Notes: a model not told the origin generated them from the sequence alone. A stretch of DNA of 64,000 nt from Saprospiraceae bacterium (GCA_019187365.1 JABARE010000051.1:54592-118591); one strand, 5' to 3'; shown: positions 26,310 to 34,311, counted from the first letter of the stretch. A program made the numbers and translations.

Positions 26310-27615
26310 ACCTCGCCCCATTGCCAAACCCTTCCTGCTCACAGCACTCCTGCTGTTGGTGCTCGCCGCATTATTCGGATTGCTCGCCTCCTTGTCCTAC
26401 CTGTTTCCCGAATGGGGAAAACAGTCTTTTGGTTTCATCCGGCTGAGGCCAATGCATGCCACAGCCGCCCTCTGCTGGATCTTCGTCGGGGCAACCGGAG
26501 CCGTTTACAGCGCCATCGAACACAAATTTCCCGGTAGCCTGTCGCGAACCCTGATCCGGGTGCAGTGGTCGCTTTGGCTCGTCGCCCTGATCGGAGCATT
26601 TGGCTGTTACAGCCTGGGTATTTTTGGCGGTCGGGAGTATTGGGAATTTCCGCCGGTGGTGGCCCTTCCCATCGCGCTGTCGTGGCTCGTCATGCTCGTG
26701 CATTTTGCCCGCGTTATGCGCAATCGCGGCCCATGGCCCGTATACCACTGGATGTGGATGACGGGCATCGCGTTTTTTCTCTTCACCTTTATCGAAAATT
26801 ACCTTTGGCTGTTTCCCTATTTCAGGGCTGAACTGATCACCGATCTGACCATACAATGGAAAGTCAACGGATCTATGGTGGGAGCATGGAACCAGATGCT
26901 CTACGGAACATCGATCTACCTGATGGAACGCATTTCCGGAAACGACAAATTGGCAAAAAGCAGGATGGCGTTTTTCCTCTATTTTCTGGGACTCTTTAAC
27001 CTGATGTTCAACTGGGGCCACCACATCTATACCCTTCCTACCGACGCCTACGTCAAGTATTTCGGATACCTCGTCAGCATGACCGAATGGTTCATCCTTC
27101 TCAGGATGCTGTACCTTTGGAGATCTTCCCTCTCGGATTACCGCAGGCATGCTTTTTATTTTCCCTACCGTTTCATGATCGCAGCGGAAGTCTGGCTGCT
27201 GCTGAATTTGTTCCAGGCGCTGCTGATGTCGATTCCTGCCATCAATCTGTATACGCACGGCACCCACGTCACGGTAGCCCACGCCATGGGAACGACGATT
27301 GGCATCAATACGATGATCCTGTTTGCGGCCATGTTCACTTTTTTGGAAAAGGACCTCCCACGGAGTATTTACCCTTTGCTGAGCAAAACCTTTTTTCTGA
27401 TGCAGGGGTCGCTGCTGCTTTTTTGGATCAGCCTGCTCGCAGCGGGCTTTGCGAGAGGGCAATGGCAATTGAATGCTAACGAACGTTCGTTCGCTGAAAT
27501 GATGCAAAGTTTGCAGCCGATGTTTGTTGCGCTCGTCGCCTCGGGAACATTGCTCACCGTCGCATTGATGGTGTTTGCCGGCTACCTGGGATGGTACGCG
27601 CGGTCCTCTCGCTGA
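26302..27615 (+). CDS. norB: NorB-like haem-copper oxidase family catalytic subunit with altered ligands
   Basis: Membrane protein of 437 aa with about 12 TM segments, homologous to NorB. Aligned by eye with remembered Pseudomonas/Paracoccus NorB: His52 (RPMHATAALCWIF) matches the low-spin haem b ligand; His240-His241 (FNWGHHIYTLP) match two FeB ligands; His327 (VTVAHAMG) matches the high-spin haem ligand. Three positions differ: the third FeB His is Asn189 (WKVNGSMVGAW), the FeB Glu four residues later is Val193, and the second low-spin haem His is Met329. The NorC-like partner supports a nitric oxide reductase or a related alternative NOR class; another small-molecule reductase cannot be excluded. 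Confidence 0.78.
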   Translation: MIEPRPIAKPFLLTALLLLVLAALFGLLASLSYLFPEWGKQSFGFIRLRPMHATAALCWIFVGATGAVYSAIEHKFPGSLSRTLIRVQWSLWLVALIGAFGCYSLGIFGGREYWEFPPVVALPIALSWLVMLVHFARVMRNRGPWPVYHWMWMTGIAFFLFTFIENYLWLFPYFRAELITDLTIQWKVNGSMVGAWNQMLYGTSIYLMERISGNDKLAKSRMAFFLYFLGLFNLMFNWGHHIYTLPTDAYVKYFGYLVSMTEWFILLRMLYLWRSSLSDYRRHAFYFPYRFMIAAEVWLLLNLFQALLMSIPAINLYTHGTHVTVAHAMGTTIGINTMILFAAMFTFLEKDLPRSIYPLLSKTFFLMQGSLLLFWISLLAAGFARGQWQLNANERSFAEMMQSLQPMFVALVASGTLLTVALMVFAGYLGWYARSSR

Positions 27616-27689
27616 CAGCAGGCAACCCCACGGCATTTCAATGAAGGGATAAGGGAAAACAACTTTCCAGTAAAGCCTTGGCCGGAAAT

Positions 27690-27938
27690 TCAGGGGTCGC
27701 GTGCCACCGATTGCAGAATGCGGATGATGAGCACGGGGCAGTTGCGCGCAGCTGCCAGGTTTTCTTCCAATTCCGTCTCGTCGATGGTCACCTGGTGATA
27801 TCCCCGCTTTTCTTTACCTCCAATGAGTATGCTCTTGCCGTCTTTTGCCGACATGGCCCACCGCCCGGGGGCCGCCTCCTGGCAGGCTCCGCAACCGATG
27901 CAGCGTTCGCGCTGCTGTATGACGCGGAATTCTTTCAT
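27690..27938 (-). CDS. Single-cluster [4Fe-4S] ferredoxin
   Basis: 82-aa soluble ferredoxin with one cluster-binding set: RCIGCGACQEAAP (CxxCxxC) and the fourth Cys in ARNCPVLIIRI. It overlaps the downstream end of the U32 gene by 4 bases, so the two are co-translated. U32-type hydroxylases such as TrhP use a small ferredoxin (YfhL in E. coli), and this pairing suggests the same. Supplying benzoyl-CoA reductase is less likely, because those systems typically use a two-cluster ferredoxin encoded within the bcr operon. Confidence 0.85.
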   Translation of the reverse strand: MKEFRVIQQRERCIGCGACQEAAPGRWAMSAKDGKSILIGGKEKRGYHQVTIDETELEENLAAARNCPVLIIRILQSVARDP

Positions 27939-29245
27939 GCGGGAACGATCTTGTACAACTTGTCAGACGGACGGATGCGCACGGGCACTTTCGTAGTAAA
28001 AACCTCTCCTTTGCGTACTTCCTCAACGGCCTTTCCTTCCACCCGCAGTTCTCCCAATTCGAATTCCTGATATCCCGTGGTCGGACCCGTGACCATGATG
28101 CGATCGCCGGGTTGAAGGGGATGGCTGTCAGCGAGCAATTCGGCAACGCCCGCCTTGTCGTAATACTTCAGGCCGCGGGCGGCGTACAGCTTCTTCTGCG
28201 TAGCCTTCGACCCATGTACGTCACTCCATTCTCCCATCTTGCGTCCCAGGTAATAACCATCCCAGAAACCGCGGTTGTAAACCGTCGCCAGACGCTCTGT
28301 CCACCCGGCTATTTTATCCTCATGGTATGTTCCGTCCTGCACGGCATCAATGGCTTCGCGATAACAGCGCGTGACCGTATATACGTAATCGGCAGGCCTT
28401 CCCCGCCCTTCAATTTTTAAGATCTGCACGCCCGCCGCCAGCAGCTTGTCCAGAAATCCGATCGTACACAGATCTTTGGCAGACATGATGTACTCGTTGT
28501 CGATCTCAAGCTCATTGCCATCCTCTTTATCCGTGACGACGTAAGTCCTGCGACAATTCTGGATGCAGGCGCCCCGGTTGGCGGAGGCGTTGTGCGAATG
28601 CAAACTGAGGTAGCATTTGCCCGATACGGCCATGCACAATGCCCCATGTGCAAATACTTCAAGCCGGATGTTCTGCCCCGAAGGACCTGTGATGTTTTTG
28701 CGGTCAATCTCCTGGGCGATCGACTCGACCTGAGTCAACGTAAGCTCGCGTGCCAACACGACGGCGTCAGCATATGCACTGTAAAACTGAATGGTTTCCG
28801 CATTGGTCACGTTGGCCTGCGTCGACAGGTGAACGGGCATTCCGATCTCGCGGGCATACACCAACGCGGCAACGTCTGCGGCGATGATGGCATCGAGACC
28901 AGCATCTTTCGCAGCCGAGGTGATTTGCTGCATCAATCGGATATCGTGATCGTATAGGATGGTGTTGAGGGTAAGGTAGGCGCGCACCCCGCGTTCGCGG
29001 GTCATTGCGGCAATTCGTGGAAGGTCGTCCAGGGTTATGAACTGCGCAGCGCGCACCCGCATGTTCAACTGCTCAACTCCAAAATAAACGGCATCACACC
29101 CGGCATCCATGGCGGCCGTAAGCGATTCAAATGAACCTGCAGGCGACAACAGCTCCGGAGACTTCCATAAAGGTTTTTCCGTCGAAACGGAAACCTCCTT
29201 CGATGAGGTCTCCTCTGCGGGTGAATTCACTGATTTTCTTTCCAT
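27935..29245 (-). CDS. U32-family protein (peptidase U32 / tRNA hydroxylation type)
   Basis: U32 family protein of about 436 aa (ATG 29245; an ATG at 29281 gives 448 aa). The N-terminal TIM-barrel-like core begins SPELLSPAGSFESLTAAMDAGCDAVYFG. The family signature region EVFAHGALCMAVSGKCYLS is followed by further cysteines in NRGACIQNCRRTY, which together form the U32 cluster motif. The C-terminal PxxGDRIMVTGPTTGYQEFEL segment resembles the accessory beta domain. Characterised relatives (TrhP/RlhA) hydroxylate tRNA or rRNA rather than cleave proteins. Located between moaE and a ferredoxin gene at the end of the minus-strand Moco operon. Confidence 0.85.
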   Translation of the reverse strand: MERKSVNSPAEETSSKEVSVSTEKPLWKSPELLSPAGSFESLTAAMDAGCDAVYFGVEQLNMRVRAAQFITLDDLPRIAAMTRERGVRAYLTLNTILYDHDIRLMQQITSAAKDAGLDAIIAADVAALVYAREIGMPVHLSTQANVTNAETIQFYSAYADAVVLARELTLTQVESIAQEIDRKNITGPSGQNIRLEVFAHGALCMAVSGKCYLSLHSHNASANRGACIQNCRRTYVVTDKEDGNELEIDNEYIMSAKDLCTIGFLDKLLAAGVQILKIEGRGRPADYVYTVTRCYREAIDAVQDGTYHEDKIAGWTERLATVYNRGFWDGYYLGRKMGEWSDVHGSKATQKKLYAARGLKYYDKAGVAELLADSHPLQPGDRIMVTGPTTGYQEFELGELRVEGKAVEEVRKGEVFTTKVPVRIRPSDKLYKIVPA

Positions 29246-29670
29246 GCGTATTGGTTCGGACCCATGATCTCGCGCCCCCAAACGGGCAATTCTCCTTTAA
29301 GCCGCTCGACCAGCTCTTCGCAGGCATCTATGGCGGCTTTGCGGTGTACAGACGAGGTAAATACAAAAAGGCTCAACTCTCCGGCAGGTACTTTCCCGAT
29401 GCTGTGGTATATGTGCATGCACGTCAGCGGATACTTGGCAAAAATTTCTTCCCGGATCTGGTGCGCCTGATCCAATGCCATGTCCTCGTAAGCGGTGTAA
29501 TCGATCGCGCTGACCTTGCCTTCCGGTTTGTCGTCTGCGCGCACCTGTCCGAGAAAAATGCTGTGACCCCCGATGCCTGTGTTGTGCGCGTGTTTACGGA
29601 TGGCATCAGCGATGAATTCAGGAGAAATGCTCCCCTGCACAAAAATGTTCTTGATGGGTTTGGCAGTCAT
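29227..29670 (-). CDS. moaE: Molybdopterin synthase catalytic subunit
   Basis: 147-aa MoaE, large subunit of molybdopterin synthase, which with thiocarboxylated MoaD inserts two sulfurs into cyclic pyranopterin monophosphate. Motifs: HNTGIGGHSIFLGQVRADD, TAYEDMALDQAHQIREEI, HIYHSIGKVPAGELSLFVFTSSVHRKAAIDA, and KGELPVWGREIM containing the conserved Lys. Start ATG at 29670 is chosen because the longer frame to 29793 reads through the moeB end with unrelated sequence. Its start overlaps the moeB stop by 4 bases. Confidence 0.93.
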   Translation of the reverse strand: MTAKPIKNIFVQGSISPEFIADAIRKHAHNTGIGGHSIFLGQVRADDKPEGKVSAIDYTAYEDMALDQAHQIREEIFAKYPLTCMHIYHSIGKVPAGELSLFVFTSSVHRKAAIDACEELVERLKGELPVWGREIMGPNQYAWKENQ

Positions 29671-30782
29671 GTTTTGGTAAGTTGAGGGGCATCGGGGTGA
29701 GCCGTGCCACCTAAAATGGAATAGATGGATTTGCCGGGGAAAGCACGACCAAGCAAAATGGCAGCAACCCCGCTGCGATATCCATTCTGGCAAAAAACCA
29801 ATACCACTTCAGCATCTTTAAACCGATGCATTTCACGGTCGATATCACCGAGAGAAATCCTCAAAGAATCCGATAAAACGTCGTCGGGATATTCATAGGA
29901 TTCGCGCAGATCAACCACGCGCGTTGTCACAGTCCGGTTCGACAGAAGCTGCATGGCTTCTTTCCAGTTGATCTGTGGTGTGGCACCGCATTGAATGGCA
30001 TAATCTGTCTTGCGAAAGGCCTCTTCTGAAACGGGAATATCGCGATGTTTTACACCGGTTTCCGGAAGTTCCAGGGTCCAGAAGCGGTTGTGAAGCGCAT
30101 TGTAGTAGAGCAATTTTCCCGAAAGGGTTTCGCCATATCCGCTCAGATGCTTGATGAGTTCTGCAGCCTGAAGGGTTCCGATCACGCCGGGGAGAATGCC
30201 CAGCACACCCGTTTCATGACAATTCGGGAGGGTTCCAGGGCCGGGAGGTTTCGGATAGAGATCGCGGTAATTGGCTCCGCGTTCACCACGCCCGTCAGGA
30301 GCGTTGAGCAACGTTACATGACCCTCATGCTGGTAGATGGCACCTAAGGCCAGGGGTTTTCCCAGTAAAACGCAAGCATCATTCACCATGTAGCGCGTGG
30401 CAAAATTGTCAGATCCGTCCAGCACCACATCGTAAGGGCGTATGATGTCCAGTGCGTTTTCCGGGGTCAGGTAACGGGTAAAAACATCGAGGTGTAAATC
30501 GCCGGGATAATCCCTTTGCAGTGCAGCAGCAGCGCGCTCCGCTTTGGGTAACCCGATGTCGGGAATGCCAAAAAGTACCTGCCGGTGCAGATTGGAAAGT
30601 GCCACCACATCGCCGTCGACAATCCCAAGCCGGCCAACACCGGCGGCGGCGAGGTAGCGAAGCGCCGGACAACCCAGGCCTCCGGCACCCACGACGAGTA
30701 TTTTGGCACTAGCCAGTCGCCGTTGTCCTTCGGGTCCAAAGCCGGGAAGAACCCTCTGCCGGTCAAATCGATCAGAGGTCAT
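29667..30782 (-). CDS. moeB: MoeB-type adenylyltransferase with C-terminal rhodanese domain
   Basis: 371-aa MoeB/ThiF-type E1-like enzyme (ATG 30782). Residues about 1-260: RQRVLPGFGPEGQ, ATP motif VVGAGGLGCPALRYLAAAGVGR, LSNLHRQVLFG, and DNFATRYMVNDAC. A C-terminal rhodanese domain (from about 270) has active-site loop FCQNGYRSGVA with the predicted persulfide Cys. The fused form resembles MOCS3/MoeZ and could both adenylate and thiolate MoaD (encoded next to it) or ThiS-like carriers. The two zinc-binding CxxC pairs of many MoeB proteins are not evident; a Cys lies in PNCHETGVLG. Confidence 0.9.
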   Translation of the reverse strand: MTSDRFDRQRVLPGFGPEGQRRLASAKILVVGAGGLGCPALRYLAAAGVGRLGIVDGDVVALSNLHRQVLFGIPDIGLPKAERAAAALQRDYPGDLHLDVFTRYLTPENALDIIRPYDVVLDGSDNFATRYMVNDACVLLGKPLALGAIYQHEGHVTLLNAPDGRGERGANYRDLYPKPPGPGTLPNCHETGVLGILPGVIGTLQAAELIKHLSGYGETLSGKLLYYNALHNRFWTLELPETGVKHRDIPVSEEAFRKTDYAIQCGATPQINWKEAMQLLSNRTVTTRVVDLRESYEYPDDVLSDSLRISLGDIDREMHRFKDAEVVLVFCQNGYRSGVAAILLGRAFPGKSIYSILGGTAHPDAPQLTKT

Positions 30783-30783
30783 G

Positions 30784-31026
30784 TCACCCACCGGAAAAAG
30801 GAGGCAACAGGGCAACCTCGCACATCCTCCCCAGCCCGGTTTTCCCGGTAACGAGCTTTCGGTCAACCGCCAACGAGAAATCCACTTGTTTCAATGCCGG
30901 ATAGCGATCGTGCAGCCAATGCAGCAACGACTCGGTATCGTCAAATCCGGAGGCTTGCAATTGTTCCTGGCCCAACTTTTCGGCGACTTTGCCAAAGGCC
31001 AGAATATTTATTTGTTGTCCATCCAT
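30784..31026 (-). CDS. moaD: Molybdopterin synthase sulfur carrier subunit
   Basis: 80-aa ubiquitin-like sulfur carrier starting MDGQQINILAFGKVAEKLG and ending in the essential Gly-Gly (PPFSGG), which is adenylated by MoeB and thiocarboxylated. The internal ALLPPFSGG matches the VAxxPPVxGG pattern of MoaD. Its start overlaps the mobA end by 19 bases and its stop lies one base before moeB. Confidence 0.93.
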   Translation of the reverse strand: MDGQQINILAFGKVAEKLGQEQLQASGFDDTESLLHWLHDRYPALKQVDFSLAVDRKLVTGKTGLGRMCEVALLPPFSGG

Positions 31027-31661
31027 TTTTCCTGTAGCATTTTTAAATCTTCCGGGCTGTTGACATTTGCAAAAACCTCGGGTGCATTATGAACCAGGTC
31101 GTCCATGCCGACACCGGAATATCCCACCTCGGCGATGAGACCGAGCATTCTCAACCTGTCTTCCCGCAATAAAACCCCGACGCGGTCTGCCAAAGCAACG
31201 GGGTAGAGAGAGAACAAGGGATGTGGCACTGAGTTTATGGTTGGACATACTATTTCCCCAAAACCAGCGCGGGAAATCATGCGCTCCAGCACTTGATTCG
31301 TAAGCATGGGCATGTCGCAACTCGCGAGCAACACTTGCGGCGTCGGACAGTCTGAAAGCGCTGTAAACAGGCCACCCATGGGGCCTTTTCCAGGGATGAG
31401 GTCGTGCAGAACGGGGCATCCGAATGTCAAATAGGCATCGTCGTTGGCCACAATGCGGGGAGACAGGCCTGCAGAAGCAAGCAATCGGATGGCGTGGGAG
31501 ATCAATGCGTGCCCTCCCAGTTGAACCATGCCCTTGTCGGTGCCCATGCGGCGGCTTTTTCCGCCGGCCAGGATGTATGCGGTGAGCTGCCTGGAGGGAA
31601 AGGTCTGCGTCGTCCTTTCCACGGGGGAGGTACCAGTTTTGAAGCTGTTTTCCGCGTTCAT
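31008..31661 (-). CDS. mobA: Molybdenum cofactor guanylyltransferase
   Basis: 217-aa MobA, which joins GMP to Mo-molybdopterin to make (bis-)MGD, the cofactor of NarG. The signature AYILAGGKSRRMGTDKGMVQLGG and the Asp-containing VLLASCDMPML are clear, as is HPLFSLYP. It belongs to the minus-strand Moco operon facing the nitrate reductase genes, whereas the MocA-like gene is within the aromatic operon. The start ATG at 31661 gives an N-terminal tail of about 25 unconserved residues before the core. Confidence 0.9.
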   Translation of the reverse strand: MNAENSFKTGTSPVERTTQTFPSRQLTAYILAGGKSRRMGTDKGMVQLGGHALISHAIRLLASAGLSPRIVANDDAYLTFGCPVLHDLIPGKGPMGGLFTALSDCPTPQVLLASCDMPMLTNQVLERMISRAGFGEIVCPTINSVPHPLFSLYPVALADRVGVLLREDRLRMLGLIAEVGYSGVGMDDLVHNAPEVFANVNSPEDLKMLQEKWMDNK

Positions 31662-31667
31662 ATTGTT

Positions 31668-32843
31668 TTACCAGGGATGACAGGGAACAAGCGTTCCGGC
31701 AGGAAAAAATTCTGCGTTTTCTTCGAATTCGACAAAGCAGTTGGCCCGTTGAAATGCCAAAAGGTCAAAGGATGCCTGGCCTCCCAATATGTGAACCGAT
31801 CCCTCTCGTACTTCAGCTTTGGCAAAATGGGTGAGCCCGGATTTTTTTTCCCAATCCTGGGCCAAAGGAAATTTAGGGACTTGCGGAAAGGCATGGGGAA
31901 ACCCCATGACCCCCCGCAAGACCGGTACCGCATATAGATTAAGACAACTCAGCACTGCCGCCGGGTTCCCGGGAAGGGCAAAAACCCACTTGTTTTCGAG
32001 CTTTCCCACGAAAAGAGGCTTGCCCGGCTTTTGCCGCACCTTGTAAAACAGGCATTCGACACCAAGATTCTGCAAAGTTTCTCTGACGTAATCGGCATCT
32101 CCTACGGAAATGCCTCCGGTGATCACCAGGCAATCGCAGCGCTTCAGGCAATCATCCAACATGGCGTGCAAGCTCTCGGGAGAATCGGGGGCAAGGTGTT
32201 GTTCAATTTCGCTGATACCGGCGCGGCGAAGGTAAGCGCTCACCGCCGGGCCGTTGGAATTGTAGACCTGTCCGGGCTTGAGGCTCAGACCCGGAGCACA
32301 CAGTTCATTGCCCGTAGCTACGACGGCTGCTTTCGGAGGCGCGATGAGCTGGAGGCGGGTGGTCCCCACGGAAGCGAGTAAAGCAATCATCCCGGGGGTG
32401 CATTCGCAGCCCCTGCTGGCAATACGGCTTCCCGCAGGGCACTGAGAACTTCGTTTCCGCACATTGGCACCCTGTGATGTGACTCCCGGCTCAAACTCAA
32501 GTACGCCATCGAGGCATCGTCCCGCTTCCTGAGGCAATACCGTATCGGCACCGGGAGGAATGGGAGCACCGGTAAAAATGCGCATGGCCTGTCCGGCGGG
32601 TAAGGGATCTTCCGGCCAGTCCCCCGCGCGCACCACGCCCGCGACCTGATAACGGGTAAGCCCTTCCCGGAATGCAAAGGCGTAGCCGTCCATGGCAGAA
32701 TTGTCAAATCCGGGTACGTCCACCCCTGCGACGATGTCGGAGGCCAATATCCTGCCGGGAGCCTCCTCGAGTGAATACTCCCGGGCCACATTCGGCGATA
32801 CATGTGCGAGCAGGGTCGAGCGCGCCTCGTCTACAGAGATCAT
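31668..32843 (-). CDS. moeA: Molybdopterin molybdenumtransferase
   Basis: 391-aa MoeA (ATG 32843), which inserts molybdate into adenylated molybdopterin. It shows DNSAMDGYAF, the RVFTGAPIPxGADTV-type run MRIFTGAPIPPGADTVLPQE, VVATGNEL, GQVYNSNG, TGGISVGDADYV and FALPGNPAAVL. A longer open frame to 32939 exists, but a TAACTTTG promoter element lies directly upstream of the 32843 ATG and supports this start. First gene of the minus-strand operon moeA-mobA-moaD-moeB-moaE-U32-ferredoxin, divergent from the nitrate reductase cluster. Confidence 0.93.
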   Translation of the reverse strand: MISVDEARSTLLAHVSPNVAREYSLEEAPGRILASDIVAGVDVPGFDNSAMDGYAFAFREGLTRYQVAGVVRAGDWPEDPLPAGQAMRIFTGAPIPPGADTVLPQEAGRCLDGVLEFEPGVTSQGANVRKRSSQCPAGSRIASRGCECTPGMIALLASVGTTRLQLIAPPKAAVVATGNELCAPGLSLKPGQVYNSNGPAVSAYLRRAGISEIEQHLAPDSPESLHAMLDDCLKRCDCLVITGGISVGDADYVRETLQNLGVECLFYKVRQKPGKPLFVGKLENKWVFALPGNPAAVLSCLNLYAVPVLRGVMGFPHAFPQVPKFPLAQDWEKKSGLTHFAKAEVREGSVHILGGQASFDLLAFQRANCFVEFEENAEFFPAGTLVPCHPW

Positions 32844-32848
32844 AGGTG

Positions 32849-32856
32849 CAAAGTTA
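32849..32856 (-). promoter_or_regulatory. Putative -7 element for moeA operon
   Basis: On the minus strand TAACTTTG followed by C matches TAnnTTTG(C). It ends only 5 bases from the moeA ATG, so the transcript would start at or within a few bases of the start codon (leaderless or nearly so). Confidence 0.5.
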
Positions 32857-32903
32857 GCAGCTTGCCCGGAGCCGGGACAACCGGCTGGTTGGTGATATTC
32901 TAA

Positions 32904-32917
32904 TTGATATTTATCAT
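32904..32917. promoter_or_regulatory. Putative FNR/CRP-family binding site
   Basis: TTGATATTTATCAT differs by one base from the FNR consensus TTGAT-N4-ATCAA. It lies in the divergent gap between moeA and the cytochrome/nar cluster, a natural position for anaerobic or NO-responsive control of both. No Crp/Fnr-family gene is in the window. Confidence 0.5.
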
Positions 32918-33065
32918 ACCCGTGGATGACTTTTGTCATTCTTCAAAAATGGGCCGCACTCTTTATTTGTACGGTTAATGCCGAAAGGGGTTTCCCACAG
33001 TGTTTTTGGGTGATACCCGAAGGTATATCATGAACCAGTTAAAGCGGAAATCTATACTAAAGTCT

Positions 33066-33644
33066 ATGAAAATCAATATTTTATCTGCTGCAATTGCATT
33101 TTGTTTTCTTTTCTCGTTCGTCGGATCGGCACATGCCCAGGCCGACGCAAAAACCCTGTTTAAGGATTATTGTAAAGCATGTCACACGATTGACCAGGGT
33201 AAACTGGTCGGTCCTGAACTAAAGAACATTCACGAGAAGAGAAGCGAAGAATGGCTGATCAAATGGATCAGGAACCCCCAGGCCATGCTCGATGCCAAAG
33301 ATCCCGATGCAATCGCGATCTGGGAACAATTCAACAAAGTTCCTATGACCCCCAACCCCAACATGACCGACGACGACATTCGGGGCATTCTGGCTTACAT
33401 CAAAGAGCAAAGCTCCCCGGCACCTGCTGCCGCCGCAACGCCCGCTGCCGCTGCTGATTCAGCTGCCGGTGCTGCCGCTGCTGCTCCGGCAAGTGGTTCC
33501 GGCTGGTTCTCCATGCCTTTTAACCTATTGCTCGCCGTGATCCTCGTTCTGCTTGTCGTGATCTACTATTTGTCGAACAGCGTGCGCCGGTTGACGGATC
33601 AACTGTCCGATTTTTACCATACAGACCGTTCATTTTTTAAGTGA
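33066..33644 (+). CDS. Membrane-anchored monohaem cytochrome c (nar cluster)
   Basis: 192 aa from ATG 33066, chosen because it begins an ideal signal peptide (MKINILSAAIAFCFLFSFV, cleavage after AHA-QA); upstream in-frame starts at 33000 and 33030 would bury it. A single haem motif CKACH lies near the mature N-terminus, and an axial Met is probable in KVPMTPNPNMTDDDI. An Ala/Pro-rich flexible linker precedes one C-terminal TM helix (FNLLLAVILVLLVVIYYL) and a short cytoplasmic tail. The domain is exported to the periplasm. With the next gene it probably passes electrons to or from the Nar/quinol system, and could also be assembled with NarGHI; no direct proof. Confidence 0.85.
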   Translation: MKINILSAAIAFCFLFSFVGSAHAQADAKTLFKDYCKACHTIDQGKLVGPELKNIHEKRSEEWLIKWIRNPQAMLDAKDPDAIAIWEQFNKVPMTPNPNMTDDDIRGILAYIKEQSSPAPAAAATPAAAADSAAGAAAAAPASGSGWFSMPFNLLLAVILVLLVVIYYLSNSVRRLTDQLSDFYHTDRSFFK

Positions 33645-33646
33645 TA

Positions 33647-33688
33647 ACCCGCGACGCAATTCCCGGTGATCATCCGGGGGAAGCGGGT
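33647..33688 (+). promoter_or_regulatory. Intergenic hairpin between the two cytochrome genes
   Basis: ACCCGC (33647-33652) pairs with GCGGGT (33683-33688), enclosing CCCGG/CCGGG (33662-33666, 33674-33678). There is no T-run, so it may be a partial attenuator or an mRNA-stabilising structure. Confidence 0.35.
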
Positions 33689-33705
33689 CTCACGTCAACG
33701 ACTTA

Positions 33706-34257
33706 ATGAAAGCAACAATGAAAATTTTGTCCTTCGCTCCTGCTCTGCTGACCGCCTGTTTGCTGTTGTCAGCCTTTTCCATACTTACTGCTCAGGACGC
33801 TGCAGCTCCTGCGGGTGATCATCTCCGTGGAAAGGATCTCTTTGTAGGAAACCAGCGCTTTGCCAACGGCGGAGCCACCTGCAATTCCTGTCACAACGTC
33901 GACAATGCGCTGACCCTCACGGGCGGAGCGCTGGCAAAAGACCTCACCACCGCTTTCTCGAGGCTGACGGGTCCTGGTCTGCAAGGCATCATCTCAGGAA
34001 TGCCTTTTCCTCAGATGAAAGAATCATACAAGAATAAGCCGCTGACCGACGCCGAAATCGCCGACCTGGTTGCCTTTTTAAAATTTGCGGATGAAGAGTC
34101 AAAAAACATCGCTGCCGGCAACGTTGGAAGCAGGATGATCATCAGCGGAATTGCCGGGGCGCTCGTACTTCTCGGTTTGTTTTCGTTTTTCTGGCTGCGC
34201 CGAAAAAACAAATCGGTAAACGAAGCCATCTACCAGCGCCAGATCAAATCCGCATAG
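33706..34257 (+). CDS. Second membrane-anchored cytochrome c (nar cluster)
   Basis: 183 aa with signal peptide (MKATMKILSFAPALLTACLLLSAF, cleavage near LTAQ-D); ATG 33718 is an alternative start. A single haem motif CNSCH lies in NGGATCNSCHNVDNALTLTGG, a likely axial Met is in ISGMPFPQM, and a C-terminal TM helix (ISGIAGALVLLGLFSFFWL) is followed by a basic tail. It differs from the preceding cytochrome in sequence, so the pair is not a recent duplication. Location immediately before narG suggests membrane cytochromes working with the nitrate reductase, perhaps like the NarC components in other lineages, though those are not the same by motif. Confidence 0.84.
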   Translation: MKATMKILSFAPALLTACLLLSAFSILTAQDAAAPAGDHLRGKDLFVGNQRFANGGATCNSCHNVDNALTLTGGALAKDLTTAFSRLTGPGLQGIISGMPFPQMKESYKNKPLTDAEIADLVAFLKFADEESKNIAAGNVGSRMIISGIAGALVLLGLFSFFWLRRKNKSVNEAIYQRQIKSA

Positions 34258-34311
34258 AAAGTTAAGATCCCGGAACCGGTTTTACATTGTGAAATTGACA
34301 AAACAAAAAAT

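Noticed and set aside
26371..27636. 421-codon open frame on the minus strand opposite norB
   Set aside because: The plus-strand frame is a clear haem-copper oxidase family protein with TM segments and conserved histidines; the minus frame has no recognisable domain and is a G/C-codon shadow.
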